Source: Microterricola gilva (GTDB taxonomy: Bacteria; Actinomycetota; Actinomycetes; Actinomycetales; Microbacteriaceae). Taken from it: a stretch of DNA of 64,000 nt. The notes under the pieces were generated by a model, which had not been told where the DNA came from, did not search any database, and was given only the letters and a program-made list of their open reading frames with translations. This document shows positions 42,793-51,395 of the stretch, one piece after another (within the stretch, counting starts at the first letter, position 1; every line of letters begins with the position of its first letter). A program made the translations under genes and the position numbers. The stretch covers positions 1,240,001 through 1,304,000 of the forward strand of contig NZ_SHLC01000001.1 of the NCBI RefSeq assembly GCF_004217495.1. Reading direction: 5' to 3'.

Positions 42793-45348
42793 CTAGGCGC
42801 GGTCGCGCTCCTGCGCGGCGATCGCCCGTTCCGCCCTCGAGAGCTCCTCGACGATGATGCGACGGAGCGCCGGCGGGCCGTCGTTGGCCGCGAGCCACGC
42901 CCGCGACGCCTCAACGAGCGCGGCGTCGGCGAGCGGTGCGGGGTAGAGCCCGCGGATGATCGCAGCCGCCATGTTGTAGCTGCGCGTCGACCACACCTCC
43001 TGCAGCATGGCGAAGTACGGCTCAAGCTGCGGCGCGAGCAGCGCGCTCGGGCGCGAGCGACGCCAGCCGAGCGCGTACGCACGCACGTAGTCGTTGGAGA
43101 GCGTCGTGTCGCTGGCTGCGGCCGTCCAGGCGGCGAGCTTGCCTGCGGCATCCGGGATCGCGGCCTTCGCCGTGATCGCCGACTGCCGGCCCTTGGCGGT
43201 GTCGTCGCCGGCCAGGACCTCGTCGATGCTCTCCACCGATGCACGCCCGCCTGCTGCGAGTGCGATCACGAGCTCCCACCGCAGATCGGTGTCGATCGTG
43301 ACGCCGGCAAGCAGCGACTCACCGGCCAGCAGCTCGACGAGCACGTCGAGCTGGCCCTCGGTCACGGCCACCGCGATGAAGCTCTTCAGCAGTTGCAGCT
43401 GGGCGTCGGAGCCCGAGGCCGCCGAGAGTGTGAGCGCCCAGAGTGCATCGCCGGCCTCGGCCGCCGCGGACTCGCGGTGCTCAGGTGCGATGTACTGGCC
43501 GAGCACCAGCTCGAGCAGGCGCAGCGAGAGCGCGCGCTGAGCCGACTGGCTCTCCGCCGCGATGTTGCCGAGTACGAGGCGCACGAAGTCGCGCGGGCTC
43601 GCCTCCGCATCGCGGGTCGCATCCCACACCGCGCCCCAGATCACGGCGCGCGCGAGCGGGTCGGAGATCCGCGCGAGGTGTTCCAGCGCGACGGCGTGCG
43701 ACGCCGGATCGAGCCGGATCTTCGCGTAGCTGAGGTCGTCGTCGTTGAGGAGCACCAGCGCGGGACGCGCCCGCCCGATGAGCGCCGCGACCTCCGTCCG
43801 TTCCCCGTCCACGTCCAGCTCGACCCGGTGGGTGCGGACGATGGCGTCGTCGACGAAATCGTAGAAGCCGATCGCGAGGCGGTGCGGGCGGATCGTCGGC
43901 TGCGACGGTGCCGCGCTCTGGCGCACCGCGAAGTCGGTGATCGTTCCTGCGGCATCCGTCTGGATCTCGGGGCGCAGAGTGTTCACGCCGGCCGTCTCCA
44001 GCCAGAGCCGCGACCACTCGGTCAGCTCGCGCCCGCTCGTCAGCTCCAGCTCGTCGAGCAGGTCACGCAGCGTGGCGTTGCCGTTCGCGTGCTTCTGCAG
44101 GTAGACGGAGATTCCGGCGTAGAAGGCGTCGAGGCCGACCCAGGCGACGAGCTGCTTGATCACGGAGGCGCCCTTCGAGTAGGTGATGCCGTCGAAGTTC
44201 ACCTCCACGTCTTCGAGGTCGTTGATCGTCGCGACGATCGGGTGCGTCGACGGCAGCTGGTCCTGCTCGTATGCGTGCGTCTTCTCCGTCGAGGCGAACG
44301 TCGCCCAGGCGTCGGCGTACTCGGTGGCGCTGGCCGCCGCGATGGTCGACGTCCAGGTGGCGAAGGACTCGTTCAGCCAGAGGTCGTTCCACCATTTCAT
44401 GGTGACCGAGTTGCCGAACCACATGTGCGAGAGCTCGTGCAGCACGACGAGGGCGCGCTGCTCCTTGCGGGCATCCGGAACCTTGGAGCGGAACAGATAG
44501 CCCTCGTTGAAGGTGACGGCCCCGACATTCTCCATCGCGCCCCAGTTGTACTCTGGCACGAAGATCTGGTCGTACTTCTCGTAGGGGAAGGCGACGCCGT
44601 AGCTGGCCTCGTAGTAGGCGAGCCCCTGTCTGGTCTTCTCGAACATCACCTCCGGCTCGGCATACTCGGCCAGGGAGGCTCGGGTGAAGAGCCCGAGCGG
44701 GATCGTGCGGCCGTCGGCCGTCGTCGCCTCGCTCCGCCACGAGCTGTACGGCCCGGCGACGATGGCGGCGATGTAGGTCGAGATGTGCGGGCTCGGCGGG
44801 AATGCCCAGCTCGCCGCACCAGAGGCTCCGCCCGGCTCGACCGGCGAGGGCGTCGGGGTCACCGAGTTGCTGATCACGTGCCAGTCGGCCGGGGCCGTGA
44901 CGGTGAACTGGTAGCTCGCCTTGAGGTCTGGCTGGTCGAAGCAGGCGAACACGCGGTTCGCCTCCGCAACGGCGAACTCCGTGTAGAGGTACGGCTTGCC
45001 GTCCACCGGGTCGACGAAGCGGTGCAGGCCCTCTCCGGTGTTCGTGTATGCGGAGTCGGCGACAATGTGAAGCTCATTCACGGCTTTCAGCTCGTCGAGG
45101 CGGATCCGCAGGCCGTCGCTGACGGCATCCGGGTCAAGCGCGACACCGTTCAGCGTGACGCTGTGCAGCGCGCGGGTGTTCGCCTCGATGAACGTCGATG
45201 CCCCCGGCGTCGCCGCGAAGGTGACGGTGCTCTCGCTGCCGAACACCTCCTCGCCCCGTGTCAGGTCGATGGCGACGACGTAGCTCGGGTTCTGAATGAC
45301 GGATGTCCGCCGCTCGGCCTCCGTGCGGGTCAGATTCGATTCAGCCAC
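42793..45348 (-). CDS. pepN: Aminopeptidase N, paralog 1 (downstream)
   Basis: M1 zinc aminopeptidase of 851 aa. The GAMEN exopeptidase motif (WGAMENVGAVTFNEGYLF) precedes the zinc site H304-E-L-S-H308 in LHELSHMWFGN. WLNESFA gives the third zinc ligand Glu. A C-terminal ERAP1-like helical domain follows. The GTG start at 45348 is 2 nt after the stop of the upstream paralog, and the N-terminal SNLTRTEA aligns with that of its partner. It is cytoplasmic. The two paralogs clearly arose by duplication. Confidence 0.93.
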   Translation of the reverse strand: MAESNLTRTEAERRTSVIQNPSYVVAIDLTRGEEVFGSESTVTFAATPGASTFIEANTRALHSVTLNGVALDPDAVSDGLRIRLDELKAVNELHIVADSAYTNTGEGLHRFVDPVDGKPYLYTEFAVAEANRVFACFDQPDLKASYQFTVTAPADWHVISNSVTPTPSPVEPGGASGAASWAFPPSPHISTYIAAIVAGPYSSWRSEATTADGRTIPLGLFTRASLAEYAEPEVMFEKTRQGLAYYEASYGVAFPYEKYDQIFVPEYNWGAMENVGAVTFNEGYLFRSKVPDARKEQRALVVLHELSHMWFGNSVTMKWWNDLWLNESFATWTSTIAAASATEYADAWATFASTEKTHAYEQDQLPSTHPIVATINDLEDVEVNFDGITYSKGASVIKQLVAWVGLDAFYAGISVYLQKHANGNATLRDLLDELELTSGRELTEWSRLWLETAGVNTLRPEIQTDAAGTITDFAVRQSAAPSQPTIRPHRLAIGFYDFVDDAIVRTHRVELDVDGERTEVAALIGRARPALVLLNDDDLSYAKIRLDPASHAVALEHLARISDPLARAVIWGAVWDATRDAEASPRDFVRLVLGNIAAESQSAQRALSLRLLELVLGQYIAPEHRESAAAEAGDALWALTLSAASGSDAQLQLLKSFIAVAVTEGQLDVLVELLAGESLLAGVTIDTDLRWELVIALAAGGRASVESIDEVLAGDDTAKGRQSAITAKAAIPDAAGKLAAWTAAASDTTLSNDYVRAYALGWRRSRPSALLAPQLEPYFAMLQEVWSTRSYNMAAAIIRGLYPAPLADAALVEASRAWLAANDGPPALRRIIVEELSRAERAIAAQERDRA

Positions 45349-45350
45349 GC

Positions 45351-47906
45351 TCAGACCCCTGCTGCAGCATCGGCGGCCTGCGCGGCCAGTGCGCGCTCGA
45401 CGCCGGCGAGGTTCTCGCCGACGAGGCGACGGAGTGCTGGAACCTCGGGGTTCGCGGCGAGCCATGCCGTCGTCGCCTCCGCGAGCTCGAGGCTCGCCAG
45501 CGGTGCCGGGTACATGTCGACGACGATGGTCTCGGCGATGGCGTACGCGCGGTTCTGCCAGAGATCGGCGATCGCCGCGAAGTACGGGGCGACGAGCGCC
45601 TCGAGCGGGGCCGGGTCGTTCGTGTGCACGACGCCGAGCGCGGTGTGGCGCACGATCATGTTCGGGGCGGTGTCGCTCTCGACCAGGCCGTTGAACGCTG
45701 CGAGCTTCGCGGCGCTCGTCGGGAAGGTCGCGCGGGCGCGGGCGGCGGACTGCTGGCCGTTCGCGGTGTTGTCCGCGGCGAGGGCGGCGTCGATGTCTGC
45801 ATCGCTTGCCGCGTTGTTCAGGACCAGACCCTCGAGTAGCTCCCAGCGCAGATCGGTGTCGATCTCGAGGCCCACGAGGGTGATCACGCCGTCACGGAGC
45901 GCGCGCACCGTCTCGACGTGCTCCGGCGTGCTGGCCAGGCTCGCGAACGCCTTGACGAGCTGGAACTGCACGTCGCTGCCCTCTTCTGCCGCCTGGGCGA
46001 GCTCCCACAGCGTGTCGCCGACGGTGCGCAGCGTCTCTGCGCGTCGGGCGGGAGCGACGTACTGCTTCGTCGCGAGCGCCAGCTGGCCGAGCACGGTGCG
46101 GATCGTCGTCGACTCGGTCTCGGCGGCGATGTTGCCGAGCACGAGGCGCACGAAGTCGCTCGCCGGGCTCTCGCCGTCGCGCGTGGCATCCCACACCGAA
46201 CCCCACACGAGCGAGCGGGCCAGGCCGCTCTCGAATGCGGAGAGGTGCTGCAGGGCGACAGCGTGCGATGCCTCGTCGAGGCGGATCTTCGCGTAGGCCA
46301 GGTCGTCGTCGTTCAGCAGCACGAGGTCGGGGCGGGCGAGGCCGAGCAGTTCGGCCACCTCGGTGCGCTCACCTGCCACGTCGAGTTCGACGCGGTGGGT
46401 GCGGCGCAGCACGCCGTCGACGAGGTTGTAGAAGCCGATCGCCAGGCGGTGCGGGCGGATCGTGGGGTAGTCGGATGCCGCGGACTGCAGCACGGCGAAT
46501 CCGGTGATGGCGCCGGCATCGTCCGTGGCGATCTCCGGGCGCAGCGTGTTGACGCCGGCCGTCTCGAGCCAGAGCTTCGACCACTCGGAGAGGTCGCGGC
46601 CGCTGGCCGTCTCCAGCTCGCTGAGCAGGTCGACGAGCTCGGTGTTGCCCCACGCGTTCTTCTTGAAGTAGGCGGCGACGCCGGTGAAGAAGGCGTCGAT
46701 GCCGACCCAGGCGACGAGCTGCTTCAGCACGGAGCCGCCCTTGGCGTAGGTGATGCCGTCGAAGTTGACGAGCACGTCCTCGAGGTCGTTGATGGTCGCG
46801 ACGATGGGGTGGGTGGACGGCAGCTGGTCCTGGCGGTACGCCCAGCTCTTCTCCATGGCGGCGAAGGTGGTCCACGCCTCCGTCCACTCCGTGGCCTCTG
46901 CCGTGGCCATCGTCGATGCCCACTCGGCGAAGGACTCGTTCAGCCAGAGGTCGTTCCACCACTTCATCGTGACGAGGTCGCCGAACCACATGTGGGCCAG
47001 CTCGTGCAGGATCGTGACGACGCGGCGCTCACGCATGGCGTCTGTCACCTTCGAACGGAAGACGTAGGCCTCCGTGAAGGTCACGGCGCCTGCGTTCTCC
47101 ATGGCACCCGCGTTGAACTCCGGCACGAACATCTGGTCGTACTTCTCGAAGGGGTAGGCGAAGTCGAACTTCTCCTCGAAGTACGCGAAGCCCTGACGGG
47201 TCTTCTCGAAGATGTAGTCGGAGTCGAGGTATTCGGCCAGCGAGGCGCGGCTGAACACGCCGAGGGGAATGGTGCGGCCATCCCGGCTGGTGAGCTCGGA
47301 GCGCACGACGCTGTACGGGCCGGCGACGAGCGCGGTGATGTAGCTCGACATGCGCGGGGTCGGTGCGAAGCTCCACGTTGCGGCATCCGTGCCGTCGACG
47401 GCCACGGGCTCCGGCGTGGGGGAGTTGCTGATCATCTGCCACTTCGCCGGGGCGGTGACAGTGAAGCGGAAGCTCGCCTTGAGGTCGGGCTGCTCGAACA
47501 CGGCGAACATGCGGCGGGAGTCCGGAACCTCGAACTGGCTGTACAGGTAGACCTCGTCGTCGACGGGGTCGACGAAGCGGTGCAGGCCTTCTCCGGTGTT
47601 CGTGTAGATCGCGTCGGCGACGACGGTGAGCACGTTCTCGGCGGCGAGGTTGTCGAGCTGAATGCGGATGCCGTCGCTCACGGTCGCGGGGTCCAGCTCC
47701 GTGCCGTTCAGGGTCACCGAGTGCACGGTGCGCGTGATCGCGTCAATGAAGGTGGAGGCGCCGGGGGTGGCCGTGAAGCTGACGGTCGTCTCGCTGCGGA
47801 ACAGTTCGGGCCCGGTCGTCAGGTCGAGGGTGACGTCGTAGTTGTCGACCGCAATGAGCGCTGCACGCTCCTGGGCTTCGACGCGGGTCAGGTTTTCTCC
47901 GGGCAA
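45351..47906 (-). CDS. pepN: Aminopeptidase N, paralog 2 (upstream)
   Basis: M1 zinc aminopeptidase of 851 aa. GAMEN appears in NAGAMENAGAVTFTEAYVF, the zinc site is H301-E-L-A-H305 in LHELAHMWFGD, and WLNESFAEWAS holds the third ligand. The start is a TTG at 47906 giving PGENLTRVEAQERA, the normal PepN N-terminus, with a perfect AGGAGG 5 nt upstream. An in-frame ATG at 47924 has no ribosome site. Its length equals that of its neighbour, with which it forms an operon. Confidence 0.94.
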   Translation of the reverse strand: MPGENLTRVEAQERAALIAVDNYDVTLDLTTGPELFRSETTVSFTATPGASTFIDAITRTVHSVTLNGTELDPATVSDGIRIQLDNLAAENVLTVVADAIYTNTGEGLHRFVDPVDDEVYLYSQFEVPDSRRMFAVFEQPDLKASFRFTVTAPAKWQMISNSPTPEPVAVDGTDAATWSFAPTPRMSSYITALVAGPYSVVRSELTSRDGRTIPLGVFSRASLAEYLDSDYIFEKTRQGFAYFEEKFDFAYPFEKYDQMFVPEFNAGAMENAGAVTFTEAYVFRSKVTDAMRERRVVTILHELAHMWFGDLVTMKWWNDLWLNESFAEWASTMATAEATEWTEAWTTFAAMEKSWAYRQDQLPSTHPIVATINDLEDVLVNFDGITYAKGGSVLKQLVAWVGIDAFFTGVAAYFKKNAWGNTELVDLLSELETASGRDLSEWSKLWLETAGVNTLRPEIATDDAGAITGFAVLQSAASDYPTIRPHRLAIGFYNLVDGVLRRTHRVELDVAGERTEVAELLGLARPDLVLLNDDDLAYAKIRLDEASHAVALQHLSAFESGLARSLVWGSVWDATRDGESPASDFVRLVLGNIAAETESTTIRTVLGQLALATKQYVAPARRAETLRTVGDTLWELAQAAEEGSDVQFQLVKAFASLASTPEHVETVRALRDGVITLVGLEIDTDLRWELLEGLVLNNAASDADIDAALAADNTANGQQSAARARATFPTSAAKLAAFNGLVESDTAPNMIVRHTALGVVHTNDPAPLEALVAPYFAAIADLWQNRAYAIAETIVVDMYPAPLASLELAEATTAWLAANPEVPALRRLVGENLAGVERALAAQAADAAAGV

Positions 47907-48100
47907 CGGTGCCTCCTGGGGCATATCAGTGAGACGTTCTTTGTCTCGGATGTTGTGGATCGTGTCCAGCCAACAAGCCTAGTAGCGGCATCCGGATTGT
48001 GGGTGTCGAACCCTTGACCGTGGTGGGGCCGCGGCGCACACTGAGAGGCGAACGACCTCTTGGCCGCTCATCCCACAGCGCAGAGCGAAGGGACAGCGTC

Positions 48101-48553
48101 ATGCCCACAATTGAGGAGAGCGTGTTCATTGCCCGCCCGCCAGAGGAAGTCTTCGACTTCATCTCGACGTCGGCCAACATCCCCGTCTGGGACTCGTCAG
48201 TTGTCGCCGCCGAGCAGATCGACGACGGGCCGCTGGGAGTCGGCACCCGCACGAGGGGAACCAGCAAGATCATGGGGCGCCGTTTCGACTGGACCGTAGA
48301 GGCCACCGAACACGACCCACCGACGCGCCTGACCAGTGTCTCGGTCGAGGGTCGGATGGCGTTCACCGTCACGAGCACGGTCGAGGGCGTCGAGGGCGGG
48401 AGCCGATTCACCTACCGCATCGACGCCGAGTCAGGTCTCGGGGGAGTCTTCGGTCGCATGGCCGATCCCTTCATCCAAAAGGCACAGGCCCGCACGGTAC
48501 GGGCGAACATGGAGTCCCTCGCCGAACTCCTGGTGGAGCACCCCGAAGACTGA
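48101..48553 (+). CDS. SRPBCC/polyketide-cyclase-like protein
   Basis: A 150-aa helix-grip-fold protein with the START-like layout. PTIEESVFIARPPEEVFDFISTSANIP forms the first strand and helix. WDSSVVAAEQIDDGPLGVGTR is typical of the SRPBCC 'polyketide cyclase/dehydrase' group. A long C-terminal helix (KAQARTVRANMESLAELL) closes the pocket. Such proteins bind hydrophobic ligands; no ligand can be named. GAAGGGA precedes the ATG. Confidence 0.85.
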   Translation: MPTIEESVFIARPPEEVFDFISTSANIPVWDSSVVAAEQIDDGPLGVGTRTRGTSKIMGRRFDWTVEATEHDPPTRLTSVSVEGRMAFTVTSTVEGVEGGSRFTYRIDAESGLGGVFGRMADPFIQKAQARTVRANMESLAELLVEHPED

Positions 48554-48580
48554 TCGTGCGGATGTCGGCGCCGCGCTGGA

Positions 48581-48869
48581 GCCGCTCGCTCGATCCAGCG
48601 CGCATTCTCACGCTGGCTTGAGGGTGCTCCAGCGACCGAAGCCCTGAGCGTCCGACCGGATCGGGTTGCCGGATACCGCAGCCGCAGTGTCGGTGGGTCC
48701 GCTCGGGGCTTCGCGTGCGTCGCTGCTCCTTCGTCGCTGCGCCGCTCGCTCGAGCCAGCGTGCAGAATGACCGCTCGCCCACGCCCACTCTCACGCTGGC
48801 TTGAGGGAGCAGCCGAGGAACGAGGCCGCCCCCGAAGCCCTGAGCGGCTGACCGGATCGGGTCGCCCGG
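48581..48869. repeat. Imperfect direct repeats in a 339-bp gene-free gap
   Basis: Two related units, 48581-48672 and 48741-48869, share GCCGCTCGCTCGA(T/G)CCAGCG, then TCTCACGCTGGCTTGAGGG, then GAAGCCCTGAGCG and GACCGGATCGGGT. The second carries internal insertions. CGCTGG and CCAGCG parts are also mutually complementary, allowing stems. No coding potential is seen between the SRPBCC gene and the DUF222/HNH gene. Confidence 0.8.
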
Positions 48870-48892
48870 GTCTCGATACGGCCGCGGGCGGC

Positions 48893-50311
48893 CTAGTCGA
48901 CCAGCGTGGGTAGTTTTTGCTGCTGCTCTTGCAGCAGGTCGGCTTGTTGGGTGCGGGACTTCGTCGATCTTCGCCACGGGGTGTCGGCGTCGGAGCGCCC
49001 ACCGCGGAGCCAGGGCGGCGGTTTCACGTGCGGGACGCCGTCGATCATGAGGATCTGCCAGCCACTGGTCTCGATCGTGCGGTGGTGGAACCAACACAAC
49101 AGCACACCGTTGCAGGTCTCCGTTTCACCACCGTCCCGATACGCCTTGACGTGGTGGATCTCACTCCACGCGGCGGGGATTGAGCAGCCGGGGATGATGC
49201 AGCCGCCGTCCCGCAGGGTAATCGCCCGCCGTTGGGTGGCATTGAAGACCCGGTCATTGCTGCCAATGCTGTTGATGGTGCCGTCCGGGCCGATCACCAC
49301 GTGCTGTTGCCCACCTGCACAGATGAACTGCTCCACGGCCCGCATCGAGATGGGTGCCTCGCAGCCCTCGATGAAGCCGGACCCGGTACCGGCGTCGAGG
49401 TCGGCCTGTCGGACGGAGACGAGCACCGTCGGCGCTGCCCCGCCGATGCTGGGGCTGTCCGCGCTCCGGGCCGCACCGTCGATGAGGCTCGCGAAGACGT
49501 CGTGCCGCGCTTGCGCGCTCGCCCGGGGGTCTTTCGGGGCGTCCGGGTCGGGGTCGGCGAAGCTGGGCTTGCTGCGCGGGTTCAGATACGCGTTCAGCAG
49601 GGTTTCGAACTTGGCGTCGATCTCCGGCAGCAGCGTCATCTTCCGGTGCACGACCCCGTCCCGGGTCACCCCGGCGCTGATGCCCCGGGCCTGCATGGCC
49701 CGCTCCTCCGCCGGGACAACCCCGTCTTCATCGAGGACGGTCGCCCAGACGCGCGCCTGGCCGCGGATCTCGTCGGCGGCGAACGGCACCGGCGACTCGA
49801 CCGTGGGCCCGGTCGCGGCGGCCACGAGCGCCGTCTCGGCGTGCTCCACGTTGAGGTCGCCGACCCGCCCCCGGATCGGGTCCAGGGTGTCCACGATCGC
49901 CGCCGCACTGTCGTAGCCGATGGCTCCCGAACTGAGGGCGTCGGCGACCTGGTCGAAGCGGGCCGGCATCGCCTCCCCACTGAGCGCCATCCGGGGCCGG
50001 GTCGCTTCCCCGAGGCGCATCCGTTGCGTCAGGGTGCGTTCAGAGGCGAGGGTGATCCGGGCGAGGAGTTCGACGGCGTTGCGGCAGCCTCTCTTCGCGG
50101 AGAGGCGGTCTTCGCCGAGTTCTCGGCGGGAGCGGAACGCGTGCTCGCCGGCGGCCTTGATGCGGAGCGCATCGGCGAGACGGCCAACGGATTCGGCCGC
50201 GGCGGTGAAGTCCAGCAGGGCGTCGTCGTGGAACAGGCGTGCGTCGGAATCGGCCAAGGCGGAGAGCAGCAGATTTTGTGCTTCTGCGAGTGCCTCCGTT
50301 GGGGTTCCCAT
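48893..50311 (-). CDS. DUF222/HNH endonuclease-domain protein (13E12 type)
   Basis: A 472-aa protein of the actinobacterial 13E12 repeat family. Residues about 1-300 are DUF222, with ELLARITLASERTLTQRM and FDQVADALSSGAIGYDSAAA. The C-terminal HNH nuclease fold is CIIPGCSIPAAWSEIHHVKA, then DGGETETCNGVLLCWFHHRTI; the two Cys pairs probably bind zinc. Such genes are typically multicopy and considered selfish or mobile. The ATG at 50311 is preferred to a GTG at 50344. The adjoining direct repeats fit a repeatedly rearranged site. Confidence 0.9.
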   Translation of the reverse strand: MGTPTEALAEAQNLLLSALADSDARLFHDDALLDFTAAAESVGRLADALRIKAAGEHAFRSRRELGEDRLSAKRGCRNAVELLARITLASERTLTQRMRLGEATRPRMALSGEAMPARFDQVADALSSGAIGYDSAAAIVDTLDPIRGRVGDLNVEHAETALVAAATGPTVESPVPFAADEIRGQARVWATVLDEDGVVPAEERAMQARGISAGVTRDGVVHRKMTLLPEIDAKFETLLNAYLNPRSKPSFADPDPDAPKDPRASAQARHDVFASLIDGAARSADSPSIGGAAPTVLVSVRQADLDAGTGSGFIEGCEAPISMRAVEQFICAGGQQHVVIGPDGTINSIGSNDRVFNATQRRAITLRDGGCIIPGCSIPAAWSEIHHVKAYRDGGETETCNGVLLCWFHHRTIETSGWQILMIDGVPHVKPPPWLRGGRSDADTPWRRSTKSRTQQADLLQEQQQKLPTLVD

Positions 50312-50430
50312 GGGTTCAATCTTACCCCGCCCGACCGTGTGCACCTAAGGAAAAGGCCTGATGTGGATAAGTTTCTGCAGATCTCTGCCTGTGCACAACA
50401 GATGCCGAGACGGAACCAGGCCAAGCTGCA

Positions 50431-51132
50431 CTACTGAGTCGATTTTGCCTCGGCACCGAGCCGCTCCGCGGACTCGATGATCGACTCGGCGCCCAGCCTG
50501 AAGAGGTCCCGGCTATCGAGCGCGCGCAGCTGCGGGCTGAGTGAGGCGATGCGCGGGTGGCGTTCGGGGTCAACGAGCAGCGGCGAGTCGATCCACGGAA
50601 CGGAATCGTCGGAGTCGTCCGTGTTGCTCGCACGCGCTCTCGCGATTCCCGCAGCGCTCGAGAGCAGATGCTCCGAGTAGAGGGCGTAGTGGCGCACGAC
50701 TTCGTGGTCGGAGAGTCCGGCGCGGGAGAAGGCGTCGAGCATGATCTCGACGATCTCCAGTTCGCTGGGCCCGTTGGTGGAGATCACGATCGCCTCGACA
50801 CCGATCGCCGGGTAGCGAGTGAACAGATCAAGGGTGGATGCCGCGATCTGCAGCAGTCGGCCCTTCCAATCGGCGGGCGGGGTGGTGAGCTCGCTCAGTG
50901 TTTCCAGGAAGAGTCGATCCAGCAGAGACTGCATCAGGCTCTCCTTGCTGCGGAAGTGCCGATAGATCGCCGTGGGGTCCGCGCCGAGATCGGCGCCCAG
51001 TTCGCGAACGGAGATTGAGATCGCTCCCGGTCGTGCCGCGAGTCGCAGTCCGGCCTCAACGATCGAATCCCGGTCGAGCCGCGTTTTGGGCTCGCTTGAT
51101 CGATCCGCGCGCAGTTCGGCTTTTCCGTTCAT
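50431..51132 (-). CDS. TetR-family regulator of the adjacent catabolic operon
   Basis: A 233-aa repressor. The N-terminal helix-turn-helix (residues about 18-65) contains IVEAGLRLAARPGAISISVR and LGADPTAIYRHFRSKESLMQ. The C-terminal part is all-helical and should hold the ligand pocket. It is divergent from the amidohydrolase-led operon. Two inverted repeats overlap that operon's promoter (51312-51357), which strongly suggests it is the cognate repressor. The inducer is probably the substrate or an intermediate. Confidence 0.88.
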   Translation of the reverse strand: MNGKAELRADRSSEPKTRLDRDSIVEAGLRLAARPGAISISVRELGADLGADPTAIYRHFRSKESLMQSLLDRLFLETLSELTTPPADWKGRLLQIAASTLDLFTRYPAIGVEAIVISTNGPSELEIVEIMLDAFSRAGLSDHEVVRHYALYSEHLLSSAAGIARARASNTDDSDDSVPWIDSPLLVDPERHPRIASLSPQLRALDSRDLFRLGAESIIESAERLGAEAKSTQ

Positions 51133-51311
51133 GCTCTCATCATCCCCATCGGTCGATTCGCTGACGACACGGTCAGGATTCTCGCCCGCTCATCCGGGTG
51201 TTCGTGCGGTCCTGATGTCGCCGAGCCTATGTGCCCGTTGGGGATCAGGCAATTCGCCTGCTCCCGGCACGGAGCGCTTCTGTAACGGCTACGAAACAGT
51301 ATCGAAACACC

Positions 51312-51357
51312 GATGTCAACAGCGTTGACATCATTGTTGTCAGTCGCTACTGTCAAC
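51312..51357 (+). promoter_or_regulatory. Operon promoter with paired operators
   Basis: Operator 1 (51312-51332) is a perfect 9-3-9 palindrome, GATGTCAAC-AGC-GTTGACATC. Its right arm contains TTGACA (51325-51330), a consensus -35 box. TACTGT (51348-51353) lies exactly 17 bp downstream as -10. Operator 2 (51336-51357), GTTGTCAGT-CGCT-ACTGTCAAC, has one internal mismatch and covers the -10. Repressor at either site would block RNA polymerase. RNA should start near 51360, leaving a leader of about 36 nt. Confidence 0.85.
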
Positions 51358-51395
51358 TCACCATCAAAGACTTCAATGACGAAACGAGGGCCCAA

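Noticed and set aside
43393-46296. A 967-codon open frame on the plus strand across the pepN genes
   Set aside because: It is the antisense shadow of high-GC coding sequence. The minus-strand M1 peptidases have intact motifs, while this frame is Arg/Gly/Ala-rich with no domain.
45918-48017. A 699-codon plus-strand frame opposite pepN paralog 2
   Set aside because: Low-complexity antisense translation with no recognisable family; same codon-bias artefact.
51231-51395. N-terminal extension of the amidohydrolase from 51231
   Set aside because: It would cross the promoter and both operators; the TTG at 51396 has a good ribosome site and the normal family N-terminus.
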